Positions 43,828 through 52,242 of a stretch of 64,000 nt of DNA are shown piece after piece (the first letter of the stretch is position 1; each line of letters starts with the position of its first letter). The notes beneath the pieces are model-generated. The model made no database searches. It was not told the origin of the DNA and saw only the letters and a list, made by a program, of their open reading frames with translations. The translations under genes were made by a program, and so were the position numbers. The stretch is from NCBI RefSeq assembly GCF_038433205.1, contig NZ_JBCDNA010000001.1, positions 310,001 through 374,000 of the forward strand, in the 5' to 3' direction. Source of the stretch: Lutimonas vermicola (GTDB taxonomy: Bacteria > Bacteroidota > Bacteroidia > Flavobacteriales > Flavobacteriaceae).

Positions 43828-46203
43828 CTAATATAATAATTTTTTCGCTAAAACATTGGTGCTGATGGTTGCGAATAAAACCACTGAAATAGAGCTTATT
43901 GGCATTAGTATTGCTGCAACGATCGGAGAGAGATTACCGCTTACAGCGAATAGAAGCCCAATGATATTGTACAAAAATGAGATCACAAAACTCAGCTTGA
44001 TCACACGCATTGTTTTATGTGTAAGTTTTAGAAAGCGAGGCAATAACTCAAAGCTTTTGGCATCGAGGATTCCGTCACAGGCAGGTGAAAACACGTTGAT
44101 GTTTTCCGATATGGCTATTCCTACATTGCTTTGAGCAAGTGCTCCGGCATCATTGAGCCCGTCACCCAGCATCATTACATTTTTTCCAAGCTCCTGTTTT
44201 GATTTGATATAATTTAGTTTATCCTCAGGTTTTTGATTAAACAGTATATGGCTACCTGCTGGAAGCAAGGCCTTTAAGCTTTCCTTTTCTCCCTCATTAT
44301 CCCCTGAGAGTATTGAAATTTCATAATTTGATTTTAAGGAACCAATTAAATCATTTAACCCTTTTCTATAGGAATTTTTAAAGACAAACTTTCCCATGAT
44401 ATCTTTCCCCATCCTCACATGGATTGCTGTGTCCAGGCCATTATCTTCATCAATGCCTACAAATGAAGCAGCACCTAATAAGATGTCGGTACCGTCAACT
44501 TCTCCTTGAATTCCTTTAGAGGTAAATTCTTTAAAATGCATGACTTCTCCTTGTTCCTTCTCAATGATGTGATCATGGAGCATTCTGCTCAAAGGGTGAT
44601 TTGATGATCTGAGCAAAGATTTGATCTGTCTGAGTGCATGAGGTTCAAGCTTTTTTCCAAAATAGGAGATGGAGGCCTGTCGATTCGAAGTAATGGTTCC
44701 GGTTTTGTCAAAAACCAAATCATTAATTTTAGACATAGACTCAATCACCTGGGTGTTCTTTAGATAAAATTTATGCTTGCCGAAGATCCTGATCATATTG
44801 CCCAGGGCAAAGGGCGCTGACAGTGCCAGGGCACAGGGGCAGGCAATGATTAATATGGCTGATACCACCTGAAAGGCCGCATTTTTATCTGTAAAATACC
44901 AGTATATACCTGATATTAGGGCAATGGAAAGAATTACAATGGTAAACTGTTTTGAGATAGAGTCAGTGAGCGACTTGATATCTTTGGAATCATTTTTCTT
45001 AAAAATATCATTACTCCATAGTTGCGTCAAATAACTCTGTTTTACAGATTGTATGGCTTCCATTTCTATCGCACCACTGGTTTGTTTGCCTCCGGCATAC
45101 AATTTGTCACCTGATTTTTTTTCTACCGGGAGCGATTCTCCCGTTACAAAGCTATAATCGATCATGGCATTTCCGTTGATCAGGATTCCGTCAACGGGCA
45201 TAATTTCTCCATTTCTGATCAGTAAACGGTTTCCTTGCTCAATTTCATGAACACTAACGTTTTCTTCTTTTCGGTTAGCACTGATTCTTGTAACGGCTAT
45301 TGGAAAATAAGACTTATAGTCTCTTTCGAATGACAAGAATCCATAGGTTTTTTGCTGAAAAACCTTTCCGAGGAGTAAAAAAAAGATCAAGCCGGTAAGG
45401 CTGTCAAAATAGCCTTGCCCTGTATTCGTGGCAATTTCATAAGTACTTCTGAAAAACAATACAAGAATACCAAGCGAAATGGGAACATCTATATTCAGAA
45501 TGCCATGTGAAAGTCCTTTATAAGCTGAAATCAAATAGTCTTTACCAGAGTAAAACAGGGCGGGTAAAGACAGCAGGAACATCAAGCCCCTGAAAAAAGG
45601 TTTAAACCGGTTGAGCCAGTACTCGTCCATTTGGAAATATTCCGGAAAAGAAAGCATCATGATGTTTCCAAAAGCAAAACCGGCCACTGCAACCTGATAA
45701 ATGAGTTTTCGATCGATTTTATTCACGTTGGCCTCCACATGATCCAGACTTATATAGGGTTCATAACCGATTGAAGTGATAAGTTCCGCAACATTTTTAA
45801 GGGAAATCTCACTTTTTCTAAAGGTAATTCTCACCTCTTTTTTGGGAAAATTCACCAAGGAAACCTTGATTCCTGCATTGAGCTTGTGTAAATTTTCAAG
45901 CACCCATATGCAAGAGCTGCAATGAATAGTGGGAACATAAAAATTCACCACAGAGGTTTCAAGATCGTCAAATTCGATCAGTTTTGATGCTATATCAACA
46001 TTATCCAGATAGTCAAACTTACCCTTAATGTCAGTCGGAATGGTGCCAGGGGCCGATTCAAGATCGTAATAGCAGGATAATTCGTGTTGGTTAAGTATTT
46101 CATAAACCGTCTTGCATCCATTACAACAAAATGACTTTTGTTCGAATTCAATTTTATCAGCATTACAGTCAAGACCGCAGTGGTAGCAGTTTTCTTTAGA
46201 CAT
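43828..46203 (-). CDS. ccoI: Copper-translocating P-type ATPase of cbb3 assembly (CcoI)
   Basis: 791 residues. A Cys-rich N-terminal segment (CYHCGLDC and CCNGCKTV) and an HMA-like domain with CSSCIW precede the membrane part. The CPC ion motif is in IIACPCALALSAPFALG, the phosphorylation site is DKTGTIT, the HP motif is SSNHPLSRML and the hinge is GDGLNDAGAL. This layout is that of CcoI/FixI, which exports copper needed for cbb3 biogenesis. Divergent from the Crp/Fnr regulator gene, and 97 bases upstream of ccoS. Confidence 0.94.
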   Translation of the reverse strand: MSKENCYHCGLDCNADKIEFEQKSFCCNGCKTVYEILNQHELSCYYDLESAPGTIPTDIKGKFDYLDNVDIASKLIEFDDLETSVVNFYVPTIHCSSCIWVLENLHKLNAGIKVSLVNFPKKEVRITFRKSEISLKNVAELITSIGYEPYISLDHVEANVNKIDRKLIYQVAVAGFAFGNIMMLSFPEYFQMDEYWLNRFKPFFRGLMFLLSLPALFYSGKDYLISAYKGLSHGILNIDVPISLGILVLFFRSTYEIATNTGQGYFDSLTGLIFFLLLGKVFQQKTYGFLSFERDYKSYFPIAVTRISANRKEENVSVHEIEQGNRLLIRNGEIMPVDGILINGNAMIDYSFVTGESLPVEKKSGDKLYAGGKQTSGAIEMEAIQSVKQSYLTQLWSNDIFKKNDSKDIKSLTDSISKQFTIVILSIALISGIYWYFTDKNAAFQVVSAILIIACPCALALSAPFALGNMIRIFGKHKFYLKNTQVIESMSKINDLVFDKTGTITSNRQASISYFGKKLEPHALRQIKSLLRSSNHPLSRMLHDHIIEKEQGEVMHFKEFTSKGIQGEVDGTDILLGAASFVGIDEDNGLDTAIHVRMGKDIMGKFVFKNSYRKGLNDLIGSLKSNYEISILSGDNEGEKESLKALLPAGSHILFNQKPEDKLNYIKSKQELGKNVMMLGDGLNDAGALAQSNVGIAISENINVFSPACDGILDAKSFELLPRFLKLTHKTMRVIKLSFVISFLYNIIGLLFAVSGNLSPIVAAILMPISSISVVLFATISTNVLAKKLLY

Positions 46204-46254
46204 AGATCTTTTGGAAAAATGGTAAATTTCTTATAAAAAAATTACATAAAAAAA

Positions 46255-46266
46255 TGAATGCTGTCA
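46255..46266. promoter_or_regulatory. Possible second Crp/Fnr half-conserved site
   Basis: TGA (46255-46257), six bases, TCA (46264-46266) in the 100-base gap between divergent ccoI and the Crp/Fnr regulator. Only the TGA-N6-TCA core is matched, so chance is a real possibility. Confidence 0.3.
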
Positions 46267-46303
46267 GAATTTATATAAATTTGCAAAATGAAAATCCAAG
46301 TTT

Positions 46304-46993
46304 ATGAGAGAAGAATGTGAAAAATGTGTTATTAGAGATCTTAATTCGTTGAATTCTGTTTCGGCAGCTGAATTACAAGCCATTGCCAAGAAAAAATCAA
46401 CGATTCACGTTCAAAAAGGGGAGGTGGTTTTTAGCGAAGGCACTTCGTTAAGAGGTGTTTATTGTTTGAGAAATGGTAAATGTAAACTTACAAAACTGGC
46501 GCCTAACGGCAAAGAGCAAATAGTAAGATTTATCAGAAAAGGAGAATTGGTTGGGCACAGATCAGTAATCAGTAATTCAGTGGCACATTTAACGGTCACA
46601 GCTCTTGAAGATATGGATGTCTGCTTTATTCCAAAGCATGAAATTATTGAACTATTCAAAAATAATTCTGAATTTTCTATGGAAATCACAAAGTCCCTGG
46701 CAGAAGATCTTGATGAGGCAAACTCGTCTATAGCGAATATGGCACAAAAAAATGTTAGAGAGAGATTGGCGGAGTCTCTCTTATTTTTTGAAAGAATTTT
46801 TGGGGTTGATAATGATGGCTTTATTTCAGTAACCCTTACCAGGGAAGAAATTGCAAACGCCATAGGAACGGCCACAGAATCTACAATCAGGTTGCTTTCT
46901 GAATTTAAAAAAGAAGGTTATATTACTTTATCCGGAAAGAAGATTAAGTTAGAGAACAAAGTTAAATTACAACACCTTACCGAAGGTTATTAA
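46304..46993 (+). CDS. Crp/Fnr-family transcription regulator
   Basis: 229 residues. Cyclic-nucleotide-binding-like domain (about 25-125), a long dimerisation helix (about 125-150) and a winged HTH (about 170-220) with TLTREEIANAIGTATESTIRLLSEFKKEGYI as recognition region. N-terminal cysteines CEKC (C5, C8) and C107 recall iron-sulfur FNR proteins, but the spacing differs from E. coli FNR, so oxygen sensing is not certain. Divergent from the cbb3 locus, which carries a Crp/Fnr-type site; I infer that it activates those genes under low oxygen. A -7 box TAAATTTG is at 46276-46283. Confidence 0.9.
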   Translation: MREECEKCVIRDLNSLNSVSAAELQAIAKKKSTIHVQKGEVVFSEGTSLRGVYCLRNGKCKLTKLAPNGKEQIVRFIRKGELVGHRSVISNSVAHLTVTALEDMDVCFIPKHEIIELFKNNSEFSMEITKSLAEDLDEANSSIANMAQKNVRERLAESLLFFERIFGVDNDGFISVTLTREEIANAIGTATESTIRLLSEFKKEGYITLSGKKIKLENKVKLQHLTEGY

Positions 46994-47017
46994 ACAGTCA
47001 GCCTGATTTAAAATTTA

Positions 47018-47049
47018 AAACCTGATAATAAAATTATCAGGTTTTTTTT
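47018..47049. terminator. Bidirectional terminator between the Crp/Fnr gene and rocD
   Basis: 12-bp stem AAACCTGATAAT / ATTATCAGGTTT with a three-base loop and T run on the + strand (47042-47049); on the minus strand a shorter T stretch is also present. Confidence 0.82.
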
Positions 47050-47085
47050 ATATCATTTTGACAATGTGATTCAATCAATAACCAT

Positions 47086-48366
47086 TCACGGCTCCATGGA
47101 TAAAATTGTGTCCTGGATGATCTTTACACATTCCAAAAGCTGGTCTTTGGTGATCACCAGGGGAGGGGCAAATCGAATGATATTGCCATGTGTTGGTTTT
47201 GCCAATAAACCATTATCTCGTAATTTTAAGCAAATGTTCCAGGCCATGGAACTGTCTTCTGATTCATTTATCACGATGGCATTTAATAAACCTTTTCCTC
47301 TTACCATTGTAACTAAATCGCTTTTTTCTACGAGTTTGTTCATTTCTTTGCGAAATAATTTACCCATTTCATCAGCATTTTCAGCCAGGTTTTCATCTTT
47401 TACCACGCGCAATGCCTCCATGGCAACAGCTGAAGCCAACGGATTTCCTCCAAAAGTAGATCCGTGTTGACCAGGCTTGATAACCTCCATGATTTCATTG
47501 TTTGTCAACACAGCTGATACAGGATAGACACCACCACTAAGGGCTTTTCCTAAAATTAGAATATCTGGCTTTACCTCAGGAGTGCCGGAGCAGTTTTTGT
47601 CAGGACAATCACAATTTCCACAGGTGGCCAGTAAACGACCTGTTCTGGCAATGCCGGTTTGCACTTCATCCGCTATAAAGAGTATGTCATTCTTTTTGCA
47701 AATATCAAGGGCTTTTTTAAGATATCCTTCAGATGGCACAAAAACACCTGCTTCACCCTGGATAGGTTCCACCAGAAAACCGGCTATATGATCATTTTCT
47801 TTAATGGCTTTCTCAAGGGCCTCGGTATCATTATACGGGATCTTGATAAATCCCGGTGTATAGGGCCCAAAATTCTTTCTTGCTGTTTCATCATTGGAAA
47901 AAGAAATGATTGTTGTTGTCCTGCCATGAAAATTATTTTCGCAAACAATAATCTGTGCCTTTTCTTGTGCTATGTTTTTTTTCTCATAGGCATATTTTCT
48001 GCAAAGCTTGATAGCCGTTTCGACTGCTTCTGCTCCGGTATTCATAGGCAGTACTTTGTCAAACCCGAAAAATTCAGTGACATACTTTTCATATTCCCCC
48101 AACTGATCATTGTAAAATGCCCTTGAGGTAAGGGTCAACCTTTCAGCCTGGTCCTTTAATGAACCAATGATACGGGGATGACAATGTCCTTGATTTACTG
48201 CAGAATAAGCCGATAAAAAATCATAATATTTTTTACCTTCAACATCCCATACATAAACACCTTCTCCTTTATTTAAAACAACGGGTAGCGGGTGATAATT
48301 ATGTGCGCCGTATTTTTCTTCAAGCGTTATTGCTTTGTTTGAAGCATTATTGTCTTTCACTAACAT
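47086..48366 (-). CDS. rocD: Ornithine aminotransferase
   Basis: 426 residues, class III PLP aminotransferase. Motifs: PVVLNKGEGVYVWDVEGKKYYDFLSAYSAVNQGHCHP at the N-terminus, NTGAEAVETAIKL, ENNFHGRTT, LVEPIQGEAG, FIADEVQTGIARTG and the PLP lysine in LILGKALSGGVYPVSA. It converts ornithine and 2-oxoglutarate to glutamate semialdehyde and glutamate in arginine catabolism. The insertion GNCDCPDKNCSGTPE (Cys-rich, near 255) is typical of Bacteroidota copies. Upstream lies a perfect palindrome, a likely operator. Confidence 0.93.
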   Translation of the reverse strand: MLVKDNNASNKAITLEEKYGAHNYHPLPVVLNKGEGVYVWDVEGKKYYDFLSAYSAVNQGHCHPRIIGSLKDQAERLTLTSRAFYNDQLGEYEKYVTEFFGFDKVLPMNTGAEAVETAIKLCRKYAYEKKNIAQEKAQIIVCENNFHGRTTTIISFSNDETARKNFGPYTPGFIKIPYNDTEALEKAIKENDHIAGFLVEPIQGEAGVFVPSEGYLKKALDICKKNDILFIADEVQTGIARTGRLLATCGNCDCPDKNCSGTPEVKPDILILGKALSGGVYPVSAVLTNNEIMEVIKPGQHGSTFGGNPLASAVAMEALRVVKDENLAENADEMGKLFRKEMNKLVEKSDLVTMVRGKGLLNAIVINESEDSSMAWNICLKLRDNGLLAKPTHGNIIRFAPPLVITKDQLLECVKIIQDTILSMEP

Positions 48367-48387
48367 AAGAATAGAATTGAATACCTG

Positions 48388-48429
48388 ATTATATCGTTAA
48401 AACCAGATAGAATTATACATGTATAATTC
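48388..48429 (-). promoter_or_regulatory. Palindromic operator and promoter region of rocD
   Basis: GAATTATACATGTATAATTC at 48410-48429 is a perfect 20-bp palindrome, 44 bases upstream of the rocD ATG. A TATAAT-like box lies at 48393-48388 minus, so the palindrome would overlap the upstream promoter element. It lacks a T tail and is not a terminator. Confidence 0.55.
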
Positions 48430-48510
48430 CTTCTTGAGGAGAGAAATCATCCGTAGTGCAAATCTATTAAAATTAATTCTTTCAATTTACCTTATTTCAC
48501 AATATTGCAT

Positions 48511-48544
48511 AAAAAAAGGCCTCGTATCCCGAGGCCTTTATTTT
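48511..48544 (-). terminator. Terminator of the TonB-dependent receptor gene
   Basis: 10-bp stem AAAGGCCTCG / CGAGGCCTTT, five-base loop and a seven-T tail on the minus strand, 15-48 bases past the stop at 48559. Confidence 0.85.
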
Positions 48545-48558
48545 CAAATTACAATCGT

Positions 48559-51444
48559 TTATTGTAACGTAAAGGTCATTCTTGCAAACATAAAGCGCCC
48601 ACCTGCACCAAATTGCTGTGATCTTCTTGAGTATTCAAAACGACCACTGCTGCGGTTGGCTTCAATATTTCTGTCAGGATAGGTATCAAAAATATTACTT
48701 GAGCCAATCGTGAGTCGAAGTGATTCAGTGGCCAAAAAGCTTAATGATAAATCATTTACAATTTTCGATCCAAAAACCTGTTGATTGTCAACATTGTTTG
48801 TCGCTTCGGTGACCTTACCAAAATAAACGCTTCTGAACATAACATTGAATTTATTGATATTATAATTGAATGTCAAATTCATTTTAGTTCTTGGAACGGC
48901 TTTTTCTAAATAAATTCTGCTTGTTTCATCAAAGTAGGTGTCAACCAGTCCTGCCGCTTCCAGTACGGGAGAAGCTTTGATGTCTCCAACCTGTTTGGTT
49001 TGCCCGGCAGTTAAAGCAAAATCGGTTCTTAAATTGCTGTTTCTGAAATTGGCATTGTGTGTAATAACAACATCTAAACCGTATGATTCCGTATCAATGG
49101 CATTCGCAAAAAACGTTGCTGATCCGGCATTGGCTTGCTCCAAAAGACTTTTTAAAAGCTCATCACCCGGGCTACCGTCATTTGAAGGGGAAAACTGACC
49201 CGTGTAAACAACCCTGTCATCAATAGCGATGAAATATCCGTCTACAGTAAAACTTAGGTTCAGATTGGGGAGTTTACCCGTAAAACCGATACTCCCACTC
49301 CTTGATTGTTCTTCTTTCAACTGCGGTATCCCGAGAAGTTTTGCTGCCCTGCTGTCATTTGAAAAAGTACCGACATCCGTTGGAACCCCGTCAACAAAAA
49401 TAGTAGAAGTACTGTTGAAATTCAGCTGATGTAAAGAAGGTGCCCTAAACCCTGTATTGGCAGAAGCTCTTAAGGAAAAATCATCTCCTAATTTGACCCT
49501 GGTCGCCAGTTTAAAGTTCATCGTACCGCCAAAATCACTGTAATTTTCATATCGCAGTGCCCCGCTCAGCAGAAAATTATCCGTTATATCAGCTTCCAGA
49601 TCCAAATAGGCTGCTGCACTGTTTCTCGTTTTGTTCACCTCGTTATCAGGATTAAATCCGGGAAACACTTGAGATCCTCCCGGCCTGGCTCTTCCAAAGA
49701 AATCTACCACTTCAATGCTTGTTGGGTCATTAATGTCCCACACATTTCCATCCGTATCGAATTTTGCATATGAACCCAGCTCTCCTGCGAAAATTTCATA
49801 TCGTTCCATCCTGAATTCACCTCCGAAAGCCACATTGAATCCAGACATGACATCCGGGTAGAATTTGTTCATATCGAAATTCGTAGTATTCTGTGTAAAT
49901 GCAAATCCACCTGCATTAAATTCAACAGGGGTCGCATATTGCATCGTTGCGTTTGATGTATTTTGTATATTGTAATCAAAACTGTTTTGCCCCCAGGTAT
50001 TACTGAAATCTACATTCCATTCTCCTATCTTGCTTTTTATTCCTGCCGAAATCGATTTGTCAAGAATTGAAGAATGTATTTCTGGTAAAAAACCATCAAT
50101 GTATACAGGAGTAAATGCTCTTTCTTGACTTGGCAATCTATAGAATCCAGCCGCATCACCGTTTCTAACACTCATACCTCCAAAAGCATATAGGGTACTT
50201 TGCTCGGTTAAAGGAACTTCTCCGTTAAAGAAAAATTTTCCACTGCGCAGGCCAGACTGGCCAACCCTCATGTTATAATCCTTTCTTTCCTGTCCCCTTG
50301 CATTTAATTCAGATTCCGTATTATCTGCTGATAAAGCCGCCTGAAGATCAGCAATAGTGGACGCATCATTGACTTCGTTTAAAACGTCACCAGGTAATCC
50401 TGCTCCCTGAGCATAGGATTGTATGGCATCAAAATCAGTCTGTAAGGCTAAAAGGTTGAACCCATCGGCATTAGCAACCCTTTCAATCGAATTGTAGGAA
50501 TTGAATATATTACCTTCCCATTCAATCATTCTATTGGTCGGGTTTCTCGAATCATACATTCCGGTAACGTTAATATATCCTCCCTTGTCGCCAATCGGCA
50601 CGCCGTAGTTAATAGAAATACCGTTTGTCTCACCATCTGTACCACCTTGTTCATATCCTCCGGATTTGCTAGAAAAATGAGCCCCTGTATTTGCATTGAC
50701 TGTTAAAGTGGCGCTTTTTCTCATGACAATATTTATCACACCTGCAATCGCATCTGAACCATACTGAGCAGCGGCACCGTCTCGTAACACTTCGACTCTT
50801 TCTATAGCCGCCGTTGGAATGGCATTTAAATCCGTACCGACCGAACCTCTTCCGAACGTTCCGTTAACATTGACCAAAGATGAGGTGTGACGTCTTTTTC
50901 CATTTACTAAAACCAATACCTGATCTGGCCCTAATCCTCGTAATGAAGCCGGGTCAATATGATCTGTACCATCAGAAATAGTTTGTGTATTTGACGTAAA
51001 CGAAGGAGCGACATACGTAAGTATTTGATTCAGGCTGGTCTGAGCACCAGTCGTAATAAGCTCTTTTATATCTATTACATCAACAGGTACTGCGGTTTCT
51101 GTTGCTGTCCTGTTAGGATTTCTGGAACCTACAACGACAACTTCACTGAGTTCAACCCCTTGAGCCATTGAAACATTAACGGTTGCGCTTCCATCCATTG
51201 TGATTTCCTGAGTTTCGAATCCGACGAATGTAAAAAGAAGAATATCGCCGTTAGTTACATCCAGAGAATAGTTTCCTTCAAAATCTGTTGAAGTTCCTGA
51301 TTCCCCATTTTTTACGGATATTGATACCCCGGGCAGCGCTTGCCCGTCAGAATCCGTTACAATTCCGTTTACCTGATAAGTCTGAGCTAAAGCAGGTATA
51401 GAGAAAAGCATAATAATTAAGAAATTGTAAATTTTTGATTTCAT
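48559..51444 (-). CDS. TonB-dependent outer-membrane receptor
   Basis: 961 residues. Signal peptide to about 20 (PALAQ), a carboxypeptidase-regulatory-like domain (about 23-100; VNGIVTDSDGQALPGVSISV), a plug (about 115-235; SLRGLGPDQVLVLVNGKRRHTS, RVEVLRDGAAAQYGSDAIAGVINIV) and a 22-strand barrel ending in an aromatic C-terminal strand (FMFARMTFTLQ). No SusD-like partner lies next to it, so it is more like a siderophore, vitamin or peptide receptor than a glycan system. The long extracellular loops carry no known substrate motif. Monocistronic, with a strong terminator. Confidence 0.93.
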   Translation of the reverse strand: MKSKIYNFLIIMLFSIPALAQTYQVNGIVTDSDGQALPGVSISVKNGESGTSTDFEGNYSLDVTNGDILLFTFVGFETQEITMDGSATVNVSMAQGVELSEVVVVGSRNPNRTATETAVPVDVIDIKELITTGAQTSLNQILTYVAPSFTSNTQTISDGTDHIDPASLRGLGPDQVLVLVNGKRRHTSSLVNVNGTFGRGSVGTDLNAIPTAAIERVEVLRDGAAAQYGSDAIAGVINIVMRKSATLTVNANTGAHFSSKSGGYEQGGTDGETNGISINYGVPIGDKGGYINVTGMYDSRNPTNRMIEWEGNIFNSYNSIERVANADGFNLLALQTDFDAIQSYAQGAGLPGDVLNEVNDASTIADLQAALSADNTESELNARGQERKDYNMRVGQSGLRSGKFFFNGEVPLTEQSTLYAFGGMSVRNGDAAGFYRLPSQERAFTPVYIDGFLPEIHSSILDKSISAGIKSKIGEWNVDFSNTWGQNSFDYNIQNTSNATMQYATPVEFNAGGFAFTQNTTNFDMNKFYPDVMSGFNVAFGGEFRMERYEIFAGELGSYAKFDTDGNVWDINDPTSIEVVDFFGRARPGGSQVFPGFNPDNEVNKTRNSAAAYLDLEADITDNFLLSGALRYENYSDFGGTMNFKLATRVKLGDDFSLRASANTGFRAPSLHQLNFNSTSTIFVDGVPTDVGTFSNDSRAAKLLGIPQLKEEQSRSGSIGFTGKLPNLNLSFTVDGYFIAIDDRVVYTGQFSPSNDGSPGDELLKSLLEQANAGSATFFANAIDTESYGLDVVITHNANFRNSNLRTDFALTAGQTKQVGDIKASPVLEAAGLVDTYFDETSRIYLEKAVPRTKMNLTFNYNINKFNVMFRSVYFGKVTEATNNVDNQQVFGSKIVNDLSLSFLATESLRLTIGSSNIFDTYPDRNIEANRSSGRFEYSRRSQQFGAGGRFMFARMTFTLQ

Positions 51445-51596
51445 TGTTAGAGAGTTAAATTAGACTAATTAATTTTTGAGTAAAAAACTTGAAGTTTATG
51501 TACGTATATTTGGATTTTTGATTTAAGAACTCCAGTTTTCTAGGTCGAAATGTTAGTTTTGAATTTCAGAAAGTTACAATAAAATTAATAAAACAG

Positions 51597-51604
51597 TATT
51601 TTTG
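51597..51604 (+). promoter_or_regulatory. Promoter -7 box of the acpH-ggt operon
   Basis: TATTTTTG, exact match. Transcription should start near 51610, between the upstream TTG at 51602 and the ATG at 51626, which supports the ATG as start. Confidence 0.5.
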
Positions 51605-51625
51605 ACTGTTGAACCCGAAGGTTTA

Positions 51626-52225
51626 ATGAACTATTTAGCACATATATATCTCTCGAAAAATGATGAACTCATAAGCATAGGTAATTTTATGGCTGATCAC
51701 GTCAAAGGAAATAAGTATAAGGCGTTTTCTATTGACCTGCAGAAAGGAATACTGCTTCACAGACAAATTGACTCCTTCACTGATGCCCATGAAATTGTGA
51801 GAAACAGCAAAAGAAGGCTTGACGATGATTATGGCTTGTACAGGGGGATCATTGTTGATATTTTTTATGATCATATGTTAGCGAAAAACTGGCATTTGTA
51901 TTCAGAAAAACCGCTTGGTGATTATACCCAGGCATTTTATGGGAAACTTAAACGGCATTATGAAGTCTTGCCCGAAAAGATCAAGTATATGACTAAATAT
52001 CTGATCAAGGAAGACTGGTTGCTCAGTTATGCGGAGATAGGGGGTATTCAAAAAGTACTCGAGGGAATGAATCGCAGAACCGGAGGCTTATCAAACATGA
52101 ATCTGGCCATAAAGGATCTTGAAGAGAATTACAAGGAATTTGAAAATGATTTTACCTTGTTTTTTGACGAATTGCAGGAGTTTAGCCATCAGAAATTATT
52201 AGATATTGATCAATTATTTATATAA
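51626..52225 (+). CDS. acpH: ACP phosphodiesterase-family protein
   Basis: 199 residues. The DUF479 pattern MNYLAHIYLSKNDELISIGNFMADHVKG, LLHRQIDSFTDAHEIVRNSKRRL and YRGIIVDIFYDHMLAKNW shows the HD-like metal-binding residues of AcpH, which removes the phosphopantetheine arm from acyl carrier protein. I use ATG 51626, because the promoter start excludes the earlier TTG. It is the first gene of a + strand run with ggt (17-base gap). The biochemical role in Bacteroidota is not proven. Confidence 0.85.
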   Translation: MNYLAHIYLSKNDELISIGNFMADHVKGNKYKAFSIDLQKGILLHRQIDSFTDAHEIVRNSKRRLDDDYGLYRGIIVDIFYDHMLAKNWHLYSEKPLGDYTQAFYGKLKRHYEVLPEKIKYMTKYLIKEDWLLSYAEIGGIQKVLEGMNRRTGGLSNMNLAIKDLEENYKEFENDFTLFFDELQEFSHQKLLDIDQLFI

Positions 52226-52242
52226 AAACCAAATCCATATCA

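Noticed and set aside
46459..46875. 138-residue open frame antisense to the Crp/Fnr gene
   Set aside because: The sense frame has full family motifs; the antisense product is low-complexity and has no recognisable start context.
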